Assembly (NCBI RefSeq): GCF_017309385.1
Contig: NZ_JAFJMJ010000003.1
Location: forward strand, 124,001 to 188,000
DNA length: 64,000 nt
Reading direction: 5' to 3'
From: Amycolatopsis sp. 195334CR
Lineage (GTDB): Bacteria > Actinomycetota > Actinomycetes > Mycobacteriales > Pseudonocardiaceae
Positions 29,771 through 37,764 of this stretch are shown here, one piece after another (position 1 is the stretch's first letter; each line of letters starts with the position of its first letter). The position numbers were made by a program, and so were the translations under genes. Below the pieces are notes generated by a model that was not told where the DNA came from, did no database searches, and saw only the letters and a program-made list of their open reading frames with translations.

Positions 29771-29971
29771 TTACGCGATCCGGGTACCCGGCCTCCGGCC
29801 CGTCACACAACTGGCTTGGATGTAGTCCAGCGCGTCCTGCCGCGGGGACTCCTCCAGCACCGTGGCCCACCCCTCGGGTACCTCGACGAACGAGGGCCAC
29901 AGCGAGTAGTGGCCGTTCTCGTTCAGCAGCACCACGAACCGGCCCCGGGGATCCGCGAACGGATTGCTCAT
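29771..29971 (-). CDS. MbtH-like protein 1 (divergent)
   Basis: A 66-aa MbtH-family protein: MSNPFADPRGRFVVLLNENG, then YSLWPSFVEVPEGW. It keeps the NPF opening, the S-L-W-P that contacts the adenylation domain, and the P-x-G-W. The third conserved Trp, in the usual NWTDLRP segment, is lost (ASCVTGRRP). MbtH proteins are obligate partners of many NRPS adenylation domains, but no NRPS is encoded here. The start is preceded by GGAAGG. It shares strand and order with a second MbtH-like gene and the large SARP/AAA regulator upstream. It could serve an NRPS elsewhere or have another partner. Confidence 0.82.
   Translation of the reverse strand: MSNPFADPRGRFVVLLNENGHYSLWPSFVEVPEGWATVLEESPRQDALDYIQASCVTGRRPGTRIA
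29784..29808 (-). promoter_or_regulatory. Possible SigB/SigF-like promoter inside MbtH-like gene 1
   Basis: Minus strand: GTGT (29808-29805), 15-nt spacer, GGGTAC (29789-29784). It would drive the SRPBCC gene. The GGGTACCC is palindromic and lies in coding sequence, so it may be fortuitous. Confidence 0.25.
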
Positions 29972-30130
29972 CAGCGCCGACCTTCCCTGCACTCGGCTCC
30001 AGGCACCGGCCCGCCCCGACCGGCCCTGCCACCCAAGGTAGGCAGCCGGGGACGCGGGGGCAAAGGCCAACCGGGGGTTCGCTGTCCACCCGCCGGCCAC
30101 CCGCCAGTAACTCGGCGTTGTCGCCGCAGG

Positions 30131-30337
30131 TCAGACCGCCGCCGCCGGCTCGTCGGCGAACAGCCGGTCGGTCCGCTTCGCGGTGATGAACGCGATCGCC
30201 TCGGGCCGCCAGGTGGCGGGCAGGGCCACCCGCCACCCGCGGGGCACGTCCACGAACGACGGCCACAGCGAGTGCTCCCCGCTCGCGCTCTCCAGCACCA
30301 GGTACCGCGCGTCGGGATCGTCCAGGAAGGGGTCCAC
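30131..30337 (-). CDS. MbtH-like protein 2 (divergent)
   Basis: A 68-aa protein, GTG start with AGGAGG five bases upstream. VDPFLDDPDARYLVLESASG and EHSLWPSFVDVPRGW retain the MbtH core (D/N-P-F, S-L-W-P, P-x-G-W). The usual Asn before the SLWP strand is absent, and the C-terminal NWTDLRP is replaced (TAKRTDRLFADEP). It is clearly a second, more diverged MbtH paralogue, encoded 40 bp downstream of the SARP/AAA regulator and 159 bp upstream of MbtH-like gene 1. Two non-identical MbtH paralogues without an NRPS is unusual. Partner and function are unknown. Confidence 0.8.
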   Translation of the reverse strand: MDPFLDDPDARYLVLESASGEHSLWPSFVDVPRGWRVALPATWRPEAIAFITAKRTDRLFADEPAAAV

Positions 30338-30377
30338 ACCTGCCTCCTCGGCGCACTCGGTCAGCACGCGCAACCGG

Positions 30378-33134
30378 TCAGGACGCGCACTTCTCCTCGG
30401 CCAGCGCCGAATCCCAGCCCACCGCGCCCCATTCCCGTGCCCGGCGCTGCTTGTCCGCGCGTTCGGACCGCGGCAACTGCGCGTAGGCCACGTCCCGGAC
30501 CAGTGAGTGGCCGAAGGTGTAGGCCGCCTCGCCCGAGGCACCGGCCGGGCGCGCCCGGCGCAGGAACTCCAGTCTTTCCAGATTGCCCAGCGAGCGCGCG
30601 ACCTCGGCCTGGTCGCGTTCGCCGACCGCGGCCACCACCGCCGGGGTCACCGGCTCGCCGACCACCGACGCGTCCAGCAGCACCGCCTTGTCCGCCTCGG
30701 GCAGGGTGTCCAGCCGGGCGGCGATCACGCTGTGCACCGCCTGCGGCAACGGGAGCTGGTCGCGTCCGGCGTCGGGCCAGTCGCCGCTGCGCAACCGGTC
30801 GGCCAGCACGCGGGCGTACTCCACGGCGAACAGCGGGTTGCCGCCCACCCGCGCGGCCAGCACCCGGCAGAACTCGGTCAGCGAGTCGGCGACGATCGGG
30901 TCGGTGTCCTCGGCGTCCTCGGTGCCGCCCGCCACCAGGTGCCGCAGGATGCCGGTGATCGCGTTGTCCGACAAGGGATCCATCGTCGTGGTGGTGGCGT
31001 GCCGCCGTCCCCCGCCCCAGCCGGGACGCCGCTGCAGCAGTTCCGGGCGCGCGGTGGCCACCACGAACAACGGCACCGGCGCGGCGTGGTCGGACAGCTC
31101 GTCGACGAAGTCCAGCAGTTCGTCGGTGGCCCAGTGCAGGTCCTCCAGCACCACCACGACCGGACCGGCGACCGCGATGGCTTCGACGAACCGGCACCAC
31201 GCGGCCAGCAGCTGACCCGGATCGGCGGGCCGTTCCCCGAGCCCGGCCAGGCGGCACAGGTTCTCCCGCATCCAGGCGGCCGCCTCGGCGGGCACCGCGA
31301 GCCCGTCGATGGCGGCGGCGATCTTCTCCCGCACCCGCACCGCCGGATCGGTGGCGGAGAACCCGCAGTGCTCGCGGAGCACCCCGGTCAGCGCGGCGTA
31401 CGGCGCACCGGCCGCGAACGGCTGGGTGTTGCCGGTCAGCACGGCGGCGATCTCCCCGCGCTCGGCGGCCTGGCTGCCGAACTCGGCCAGCAGCCTGCTC
31501 TTGCCGATCCCCGGTTCGCCCAGGAGGGTCACCAGGTGCGGCCGCCGCCAGCCGCGGACCTGGCCGAGCAGGCTGCGCAGCACCTGCAGTTCGTGGTCCC
31601 GGCCGACCAGCCTGCCCGCACCGGCCTCCGGCGTGGCGATCGACCGCGGCGCCGGCGCCACCGCCAGCGCGCCACGCCCGCCGCCGGGCACCGGGGCGTA
31701 GGTGATGGCCGCCGCGGTGGCGTGCCGGGTGGCGTCGCAGACCAGGACGTCACCGGCGGGCACCGCGTTCAGCAGTTTCGCGCAGCCGTGGATCACCGCA
31801 CCGGTCACCACCGGCGGCGCGTCACAGCCCGCCGCGGCGTAGCGGACCAGCGCGCTGCCGGTCGCCACCGCCACGCCGACGCTGATCCCGGTGGCCGCGC
31901 GGCTGCCCAGTTCCGGGATCTCGTCGGCGAGGAACCGGTCGCGGATGGCCAGCGCGGCCCGCACCGCGCGCTCGGCGTCGTTCTCGTGGTTGCGCGGCAC
32001 CCCGAACAACATCAGGTAGGTCGGGCCGATCGAACCGCCGGCCACCCCGTCGAACCGGCGGACCTCGCCGCCGATGATCGTGCCGATCCCGCGCATCGCC
32101 TCGTCGACGTCCTCGGGATCGGCGGTGTCCATGCCGGGGCCGAGGTGCGCGGAAACCAGTACCGCGCTGACGTTCTTGCGTTCGGCCCTGGCGTCGGCCG
32201 GGGCCGACGGCGGCATCCGCACGGCGGTGACCGGGGCCGCGGCCACCGTCTCCACCGGCTCGACCGGCTTCTCCGCCCGGGCGGGCGGTTCCGGGGAAAG
32301 CTGGCGCTGCCCGGGAATGGTGCGCGGCGCCAGCGCGGTGGCCACGCGGATCTGCCCGGCGGACACGGTCAGCGCGGCGTCCTGGTTGAGGATCATCCGC
32401 TGCAGTTCACGCAGTTCGCGGCCCGGCTCGATGCCGAGGCCGTCGACCAGCAGCGCGTAGGTGCGGCGGTAGGCGTCGAGCGCGTCGGCCTGCCTGCCGG
32501 ACCGGTAGAGCGCGAGCATCAACTGCCCGCACAGCCGCTCGCGCAGCGGTTCGGCGGCGACCACCTCCTCCAGTTCGGCGATCACCTCGTGGTGGCGCCC
32601 GCAGCTCAGCTCCGCCTCGAACCGGTCCTCCAGCGCGACCAGCTTGACCTTCTCCAGCGCGGCCAGTTCCGGCCAGGCGATCCCGGTCTCGACCAGATCG
32701 GCCAGCGCGGGCCCGCGCCAGAGGCCGAGCGCCTCACGCAGGGTGCGGGCGGCCGGTTCGGCCAGCCCTTCGGCGAGTTCGGCGCGGCCGCGTTCGGCGA
32801 GGGTCTGGAAGTGGTGCAGGTCGACCGACTCGGGGTCGACGCGCAGCAGGTAACCGGGGGCGTGGGTGAGCAGCATCGGGGTGCGGCCGGGGGCGTGCGG
32901 GCGGGAGGCCAGGGTGCGGCGGATGCCGGAGACCGCGTTCTGCACCATCTTGCGCCCGGTCGAGGGCACGCCGTCGGCCCACAGCGCCTTGACCACGTGA
33001 CTGGTCGGCACCACGTTGTTCGCGTGCAGCAGCAGGTAGCCCAGCACGGCCCGCTGCTTCACCCCGCTCAGTTCCACCGGCGGCCCGTCGTCCACTATCT
33101 CCAGAGAACCGAGAACGCAGAACCTCACGAACAT
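30378..33134 (-). CDS. SARP regulator fused to a degenerate nucleotidyl-cyclase domain and an AAA ATPase
   Basis: A 918-aa protein. Residues 1-95 are an OmpR-type winged helix (VRFCVLGSLEIVDDGPPVEL), about 96-255 the bacterial transcriptional activation domain, together an AfsR/SARP module. About 315-480 resembles a class III cyclase (NHENDAERAVRAALAIRDRF, GISVGVAVATG), but the metal-binding Asp segments are gone (VSAHLGP, IGPTYLMLFG), so it is probably a sensor rather than an enzyme. About 505 onward is an AAA_16 ATPase with GEPGIGKS and VVVVLEDLHWA. GTG 33128 is an alternative start. MbtH-like and SRPBCC genes follow on the same strand and are likely targets. Confidence 0.87.
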   Translation of the reverse strand: MFVRFCVLGSLEIVDDGPPVELSGVKQRAVLGYLLLHANNVVPTSHVVKALWADGVPSTGRKMVQNAVSGIRRTLASRPHAPGRTPMLLTHAPGYLLRVDPESVDLHHFQTLAERGRAELAEGLAEPAARTLREALGLWRGPALADLVETGIAWPELAALEKVKLVALEDRFEAELSCGRHHEVIAELEEVVAAEPLRERLCGQLMLALYRSGRQADALDAYRRTYALLVDGLGIEPGRELRELQRMILNQDAALTVSAGQIRVATALAPRTIPGQRQLSPEPPARAEKPVEPVETVAAAPVTAVRMPPSAPADARAERKNVSAVLVSAHLGPGMDTADPEDVDEAMRGIGTIIGGEVRRFDGVAGGSIGPTYLMLFGVPRNHENDAERAVRAALAIRDRFLADEIPELGSRAATGISVGVAVATGSALVRYAAAGCDAPPVVTGAVIHGCAKLLNAVPAGDVLVCDATRHATAAAITYAPVPGGGRGALAVAPAPRSIATPEAGAGRLVGRDHELQVLRSLLGQVRGWRRPHLVTLLGEPGIGKSRLLAEFGSQAAERGEIAAVLTGNTQPFAAGAPYAALTGVLREHCGFSATDPAVRVREKIAAAIDGLAVPAEAAAWMRENLCRLAGLGERPADPGQLLAAWCRFVEAIAVAGPVVVVLEDLHWATDELLDFVDELSDHAAPVPLFVVATARPELLQRRPGWGGGRRHATTTTMDPLSDNAITGILRHLVAGGTEDAEDTDPIVADSLTEFCRVLAARVGGNPLFAVEYARVLADRLRSGDWPDAGRDQLPLPQAVHSVIAARLDTLPEADKAVLLDASVVGEPVTPAVVAAVGERDQAEVARSLGNLERLEFLRRARPAGASGEAAYTFGHSLVRDVAYAQLPRSERADKQRRAREWGAVGWDSALAEEKCAS

Positions 33135-33367
33135 TCACCCCGACTCCGGCCGGCCAAACTCGAAAAACTTTCACAATCGAGCGAGTCCCGGCATTCGGAC
33201 CGAAATCCGCTTCCCGGACGGTCGCCGGGCCGGCGATCAATCGCTTGTGGCGATTCACCACCCACCCCGGCGGCGGAGTCGCCGCGGCGTCCTCCGCGCC
33301 CAGCCAGCGGGCCCCAGTCCCTCGACTCAGGTAACTGCTCGAGTGCACCTATAGTCACACATGAGTC

Positions 33368-33407
33368 ACTCCACAGGTACTGCGGAACTCCACAGGTCGA
33401 TCCACAG
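33368..33407. repeat. Three TCCACAG heptamer repeats
   Basis: ACTCCACAGGT occurs at 33368 and 33387 (19-bp offset), and TCCACAG again at 33401 (12 bp further). SARP regulators bind short direct heptamers, so this is a candidate site for the adjacent SARP/AAA protein. The spacing is not the usual 11 or 22 bp, which lowers confidence. Confidence 0.35.
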
Positions 33408-33748
33408 AGATGTTGGGAAGTATCCGCCGCGAGCCGCGTAACACTGTCACAGAAAGGTCGGGAACCCGTTGAACGCCAAGGAAAACGCAGGAATCGGCGG
33501 GGGCGGGCGAAGATCGGCCGCGGCCGCGCGGCACCACAGTGGATGATCACGAACGGTAGTTTCCGCGCACGGGCGGTGACCTGCCCGTGGAGCTGCGGAC
33601 CACCCGGGGCGCCCCCGGTGGCGCCCTGGGTGAGGCAACCTTAAGTGCATGTTAATTCGCCACACGGGCTCACCGGCTCGCCTAAGATACAGATTGCCCA
33701 AACCGGTCCGGTCGCGCAGTTCGGCCCGTCAGCGGGAGGTGTCCATTA

Positions 33749-33928
33749 ATGCGCTCTAACGCGAAACACGCACGCAACACAGTGAACACCGTCGCCCCCG
33801 ATCTCGCAGCTTCGCCGGCGAGAATCACACTTTCCGCCGCCTTCGTCCGATCTGCGCACTCCGCGTACCGAAGCCACCGGGGCCTGCCTCACCCGGACGG
33901 CGGTATCCGGCGAAAACCGGCAGACTGA
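33749..33928 (+). CDS. Possible small ORF with Shine-Dalgarno
   Basis: A 59-codon ORF, MRSNAKHARNTVNTVAPDLA then a Ser/Arg/His-rich remainder ending RRKPAD. GGGAGG lies nine bases before the ATG. Third-position GC is visibly lower than in neighbouring genes, and I recognise no family. It could be a small basic peptide, a leader ORF, or chance in an AT-richer stretch. Confidence 0.25.
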   Translation: MRSNAKHARNTVNTVAPDLAASPARITLSAAFVRSAHSAYRSHRGLPHPDGGIRRKPAD

Positions 33929-33957
33929 GCGCCGCACCGGCCCGGCCGGCGCACGCC

Positions 33958-33987
33958 TTGACAGTCATCCGGACGCGGTGACATGGT
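33958..33987 (+). promoter_or_regulatory. SigA-type promoter of the LuxR-family gene
   Basis: TTGACA (33958-33963), 18-nt spacer, CATGGT (33982-33987). A start near 33994 gives a 40-nt leader ending in GGGAGG before GTG 34034. This argues against the longer frame from 33983. Confidence 0.5.
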
Positions 33988-34033
33988 CCATCACGAACCT
34001 GTCGGACAGCCGGACAGGACGCGGGAGGTAACC

Positions 34034-36838
34034 GTGGAGGGTTCCACCCAGCACGCGCCGCGGCTTCGCGGGCGCACCGAACAGCTCTGCGCGCTCGGCC
34101 ACCACCTCGACGCGGTGGCCGGCGGCCGCCCGGGCATCCTCAACCTGACCGGGACGGTCGGATCGGGCAAAACCGCCCTGCTCACCGCGGCCACCGCCGA
34201 CGCGTGCGCGCGCGGCTTCCGCGTGCTGACCGCCCGCTCCGCCCGGCTGGAACGCGACTTCGTCTTCGGCGTGGTCCGGCAGTTGCTGGAGAGCACGGTG
34301 TTCGAGGCGGCGCCCGCCGACCGCGAGCGCCTGCTCGGCGGGCCCGCCGCGTTCGCCGTCGAGGTGCTGGAGGCCGGCCCGTCGGCCACCGCGGTGGACC
34401 TGCACTCCACCTTCCACTCCCTGTGGCACCTGTCGCGGTTCCTCGCCGAGGGATCCCCGCTGCTGCTGGTGATCGACGACGTGCACTTCGCCGACTCGCT
34501 GTCCACCCAATGGCTCGACTACGTCTCGCGCCGCCTGTCCGGGCAGCGCATCGGCATCCTCACCGCCAGTGCCGCCGACCCCGGCCCGTTCGGCAAGGCA
34601 CCCGGGGTCACCGGGGCGCGGCAGCTGGAGATCGGCGGCTTGGACACCGCCGCGATCACCGAGATCGTCACCGACACGCTCGGCGAGGACGTCTCCCCCG
34701 AGTTCGTGCGCACCTGCCACACCGTGACCGCGGGCAACCCGGCCCTGCTCGAAGGCCTGCTCCGGTCGTGCCACGGCGCTCGCGGCGAGCGGCTGGACCC
34801 GTCCCGGTTCGGCGCGCAGGAGCTGGCCACCACCGTCTACCACCGGCTGGAGCAGGAGGACACCGCGCTGGTGGCGCTGGCGCAGGCGATCGCCGCGCTG
34901 GAGGGCACCGACACCGATCTCGAACTGGCGGCGGCGGTGGCCGGGCTGCCCGCGTCGGCCACCTTCTGGGCCGCGCGGCGGCTGCGCGAGATGAGCCTGC
35001 TCGCCGAGACCGAGGCGCTGACCTTCACCGAACGCGGGATCCAGGCCGCGATCGCCTGCCGGCTGACCCCGCAGGACCTGCACACCGCGCACGCCAAGGC
35101 CGCGCGCTTCCTCAACGGCGTGCACGCGCCGTGCGCCAGGGTCGCCGCGCACCTGCAGGAAACCCGGCAGGTGGGCCAGGACTGGGCGGTGCACACGCTG
35201 CTCAACGCCGCCCGCGAGGCGATCGCCGACGGCGACCCGAACACCGCGGTGGTGCACCTGCGCCGCGTGCTGCACGAACCGCTTTCCCCCGAGCAGCGCA
35301 ACGAGGTGCTGTTCGAACTGGGGTCCGCCGAGATCCACGCCGATCCGCCCGCGGCCGTGCACCACCTGTCCATGGTGGAGTCCGAGGCGGCCGATCCCCG
35401 GCGGCAGGCCGCGATCGCCGCGTTGCTGGCCGGCGCACTGTCCGAATGCGACAGGTTCCGCGAGTCGCTGAACGTGCTGCAGCACGCGGTCGACCGGCTC
35501 GACCCGGCGCACCCGGAACTGGCCTCGGAACTGGAAACCGAGATCCTCTACCTCTCGCGCCACGATCCGCACACCGCGACCACGGTGCCGCAGCGGCTGG
35601 CGAACCTGAGGCGCCGCAACAGTTCCACCCCGCAGGCGCGGCGGCGGCTCAACGCCTTCGTGGCCGAGCACGGCGCGGTGGCGCTGGACCACATGTCGGC
35701 CGCGGCCCTGCGCAGGCTGGCGCTGGACTCGACACCGCCCGGCCCGCTGAACGACCTCGGCGAGCTGCGCGCGTTCGGCGCGGTGGTCGGCGCACTGTCC
35801 AATTTGGAGGAATACGACCTCGCGCTGCAGATCTGCGAGGAGGTGCTGGACGACCGCAGGCGCAGCCTGCCGCTGGCCACCGGGCTGGCCAGCGCGTACT
35901 GCGCGGACATCCGGTACCAGGTCGGCCAGCTCACCGCGGCCCGGTCCGACGCGCAGACCGCGCGCGACAAGCTGGAGGCCTTCGAGATCCGCCGCGGCAT
36001 CATCCCGGCGCTGCTCGACGGCACCGAGATGCGGCTGGCCGCGGTGCAGCACGACACCGAGGCCGCCGAACGCCTGCTGGCGCGGCACCGGCACATCGCC
36101 AAGTCGACCTACCTGCGCACCTGCATGGCGTTGCACGGGCGCGGGCTGCTGCACGCGTCGCTGGGCAACCACACCGCCGCGCTGAACGACCAGCTCGACT
36201 GCGGGCGGCGGCTGGAGCGGTTCGGCTACGTCGACCACCCGCAGATCCCGTGGCGCGTCCCGGCGGCGCTGGCGCAGTTCCAGCTGGGCAACCACGAAGA
36301 GGCGATCCTGCTGGCGAAGACGCAGCTCGCCTTCGCCAGGAAGCGCGGCCTGCCGCGGACGCTCGGCATCGCACTGCACACCGCGGCCACGGTGACCGAG
36401 GGCGCGCGCTCGATCGACCTGCTGACCGAGGCCGTCGACGTGCTGGGCCGGTCGCAGGCGAAGCTGGAGTTCGCGCAGGCGCAGGCGGAACTGGCGGTGC
36501 GGCTCGGCGGCAGCGGCGGGCACGAGCAGGCTGCCACCATGCTGAACCAGGCCATGTCCACCGCCACCAGCTGCGGCGCGATCGCGCTGGCCGGGCGGAT
36601 CCACCGGCAGCTGCACTCCCCCGCCGCGGCGCAGCCGCAGGTGCTCACCCGGCGCGAGCACAACATCGCCACCCTGGCGGCGCAGGGCAAGAGCAACCCG
36701 GAGATCGCGCAGGCGCTGGTGCTGTCGCGGCGCACCATCGAGTTCCACCTGACGAACATCTACCGCAAGCTCGGCATCTCCCGCCGCAACCAGCTGACCC
36801 AGTCACTGGTCGGCTCCACCACCCCGACGGCCTTCTGA
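34034..36838 (+). CDS. Large ATP-binding LuxR-family (LAL) regulator
   Basis: A 934-aa LAL regulator, GTG start with GGGAGG five bases upstream. Residues about 38-46 hold the Walker A (GTVGSGKTA) and about 137-146 the Walker B (LLLVIDDVHF). A long helical, TPR-like middle (about 350-850) follows, and the C-terminal LuxR HTH (LTRREHNIATLAAQGKSNPE then RRTIEFHLTNIYRKLG) covers the last 65 residues. LALs often activate secondary-metabolite or catabolic genes in response to an intracellular ligand. It is divergent from the SARP/AAA regulator across an unusually long intergenic region. A 31-bp-stem hairpin follows the stop. Confidence 0.9.
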   Translation: MEGSTQHAPRLRGRTEQLCALGHHLDAVAGGRPGILNLTGTVGSGKTALLTAATADACARGFRVLTARSARLERDFVFGVVRQLLESTVFEAAPADRERLLGGPAAFAVEVLEAGPSATAVDLHSTFHSLWHLSRFLAEGSPLLLVIDDVHFADSLSTQWLDYVSRRLSGQRIGILTASAADPGPFGKAPGVTGARQLEIGGLDTAAITEIVTDTLGEDVSPEFVRTCHTVTAGNPALLEGLLRSCHGARGERLDPSRFGAQELATTVYHRLEQEDTALVALAQAIAALEGTDTDLELAAAVAGLPASATFWAARRLREMSLLAETEALTFTERGIQAAIACRLTPQDLHTAHAKAARFLNGVHAPCARVAAHLQETRQVGQDWAVHTLLNAAREAIADGDPNTAVVHLRRVLHEPLSPEQRNEVLFELGSAEIHADPPAAVHHLSMVESEAADPRRQAAIAALLAGALSECDRFRESLNVLQHAVDRLDPAHPELASELETEILYLSRHDPHTATTVPQRLANLRRRNSSTPQARRRLNAFVAEHGAVALDHMSAAALRRLALDSTPPGPLNDLGELRAFGAVVGALSNLEEYDLALQICEEVLDDRRRSLPLATGLASAYCADIRYQVGQLTAARSDAQTARDKLEAFEIRRGIIPALLDGTEMRLAAVQHDTEAAERLLARHRHIAKSTYLRTCMALHGRGLLHASLGNHTAALNDQLDCGRRLERFGYVDHPQIPWRVPAALAQFQLGNHEEAILLAKTQLAFARKRGLPRTLGIALHTAATVTEGARSIDLLTEAVDVLGRSQAKLEFAQAQAELAVRLGGSGGHEQAATMLNQAMSTATSCGAIALAGRIHRQLHSPAAAQPQVLTRREHNIATLAAQGKSNPEIAQALVLSRRTIEFHLTNIYRKLGISRRNQLTQSLVGSTTPTAF

Positions 36839-36843
36839 CCCCG

Positions 36844-36918
36844 CCGCCGCGATTGCTATGAGTGGGGCATTACTTGCATTCAACGCTAGTAATGCCCCAT
36901 TCATAGCAATCGCGGCGG
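36844..36918. terminator. 75-nt hairpin with 31-bp stem (GAGTGGGGCATTA family)
   Basis: Arms 36844-36874 and 36888-36918 pair over 31 bp with a single G-T mismatch (a G-U wobble in RNA) and a 13-nt loop. It lies between the convergent LAL and GntR genes. The inner AGTGGGGCATTACT arm shares TGGGGCA with the hairpin at 20101-20144. Confidence 0.85.
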
Positions 36919-36933
36919 CCGCGGCGCGGCCGA

Positions 36934-37632
36934 TCAGCCGGGCGCGACGATCGTGGTCAGGGTCTTCTCCACCTGCTCCAGGTGCGTGGTCATGGCGGCG
37001 GTGGCGGCTTCCGGTGCCGCCTCCCGGATCGCGGTGACCAGCGCCTCGTGCTCCCGGTTCGACCGCTCCCGCCGGTCCCCCAGCTTGTTCAGGAAGAACG
37101 ACTGCTGCCGCAGCGCGTCCCTGATCTCCTCGATCACCTTCGCGAACACCGGGTTCCCGGACGCCTGCGCCACGCTGATGTGGAACAGCGTGTCCAGCGC
37201 GACCCACGCCAGGTCGTCGGTCTCGTGCCGCATGCGCTCGGTCAGCTCCGCGAGCCGGTCCAGGTCGTCGGGGCCGCGGCGCACCGCGGCGAACCCGGCC
37301 ACCGGGATCTCCACGTGCCGCCGCACCTCCAGCAGGTCCCGCGCCGAGTACGAGCCGAAGATCGGGTTCTGCGCCGCCCCCGCCGACTGCACGTAGGTGC
37401 CCTTGCCGGTGCGCGACACGGTCAGCCCCAGTGCCGCCGCCGCGCGCAGCGCCTCCCGGATCACCGACCGGCTGACCCCGAACGACTGGGCCAGCGCCGC
37501 CTCGGCCGGGAGCTTGTCCCCCACCCCGTACTCACCGCGCTCGATGGCCCCGCGGATCTCGCCGAGCACGGCTTCCATCGCGGTCACCCGGCGCGGCGGG
37601 ACCGCGCCTGTCCGCCTGTCTGACAGGCTCAT
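36934..37632 (-). CDS. FadR-subfamily GntR regulator
   Basis: A 232-aa GntR regulator. The N-terminal wHTH (VLGEIRGAIERGEYGVGDKL then SFGVSRSVIREALRAAAALG) and an all-helical FCD ligand domain (EVRRHVEIPVAGFAAVR; WVALDTLFHISVAQASGNPV with metal-binding Asp/His) are complete. MSLSDRRTG is the usual family opening, supporting ATG 37632. A perfect GCCTGTC-T-GACAGGC palindrome, with the GTC-N-GAC core of FadR-type operators, lies in codons 2-6, suggesting autoregulation. It is divergent from the DUF998 gene. FadR-type regulators typically sense sugar acids or fatty-acid derivatives. Confidence 0.88.
   Translation of the reverse strand: MSLSDRRTGAVPPRRVTAMEAVLGEIRGAIERGEYGVGDKLPAEAALAQSFGVSRSVIREALRAAAALGLTVSRTGKGTYVQSAGAAQNPIFGSYSARDLLEVRRHVEIPVAGFAAVRRGPDDLDRLAELTERMRHETDDLAWVALDTLFHISVAQASGNPVFAKVIEEIRDALRQQSFFLNKLGDRRERSNREHEALVTAIREAAPEAATAAMTTHLEQVEKTLTTIVAPG
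37614..37628. promoter_or_regulatory. FadR/GntR-type operator
   Basis: GCCTGTC-T-GACAGGC, a perfect 15-bp palindrome with the GTC-N-GAC core used by FadR-subfamily GntR proteins. It overlaps the first codons of the GntR gene, a position that would block elongation or initiation. Confidence 0.55.
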
Positions 37633-37764
37633 GGCGATACAAGTTGACACACCCGCCCACCGGCGTCAAGCAGCATCTCGACAGCTTGTTCTCAGGATTT
37701 CGTCATGTTCGGTCCATAACCTCGAAACCGGACATACGAAACACCGAGCGCGCCGAGGAGTTCC

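Larger units (their letters stand above)
33135..34033. promoter_or_regulatory. 899-bp AT-richer intergenic region between two large regulators
   Basis: The least GC-rich stretch of the window, between the divergent SARP/AAA and LuxR regulators. Contents: a TATAGT -10 (33350-33355) followed after five bases by a 26-codon ORF (33361-33441); three TCCACAG heptamers (33370, 33389, 33401); a GGCAACCTTAA/GGCTCGCCTAAG pair near 33630-33685; a 59-codon ORF (33749-33928) with good Shine-Dalgarno; and a TTGACA-N18-CATGGT promoter (33958-33987) for the LuxR gene. No RNA gene is recognised, but a regulatory RNA is possible. Confidence 0.5.

Noticed and set aside
29771..30337. A hidden NRPS or siderophore cluster around the MbtH-like genes
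   Set aside because: No adenylation, condensation or carrier domains occur within the window; the AMP ligase at 11233 is a stand-alone acyl-CoA synthetase.
30507..33644. A 1045-codon plus-strand frame
   Set aside because: Antisense shadow of the SARP/AAA regulator; composition is Arg/Gly/His/Pro-rich with no recognisable domain.
33625..33690. Iron-box-like half sites (GGCAACCTTAA and GGCTCGCCTAAG) near the MbtH/SARP region
   Set aside because: Neither forms the 19-bp inverted repeat expected for DmdR/IdeR, so iron control is not supported.
33965..36748. A 927-codon minus-strand frame
   Set aside because: Antisense shadow of the LAL regulator, which has clear Walker and LuxR motifs on the plus strand.
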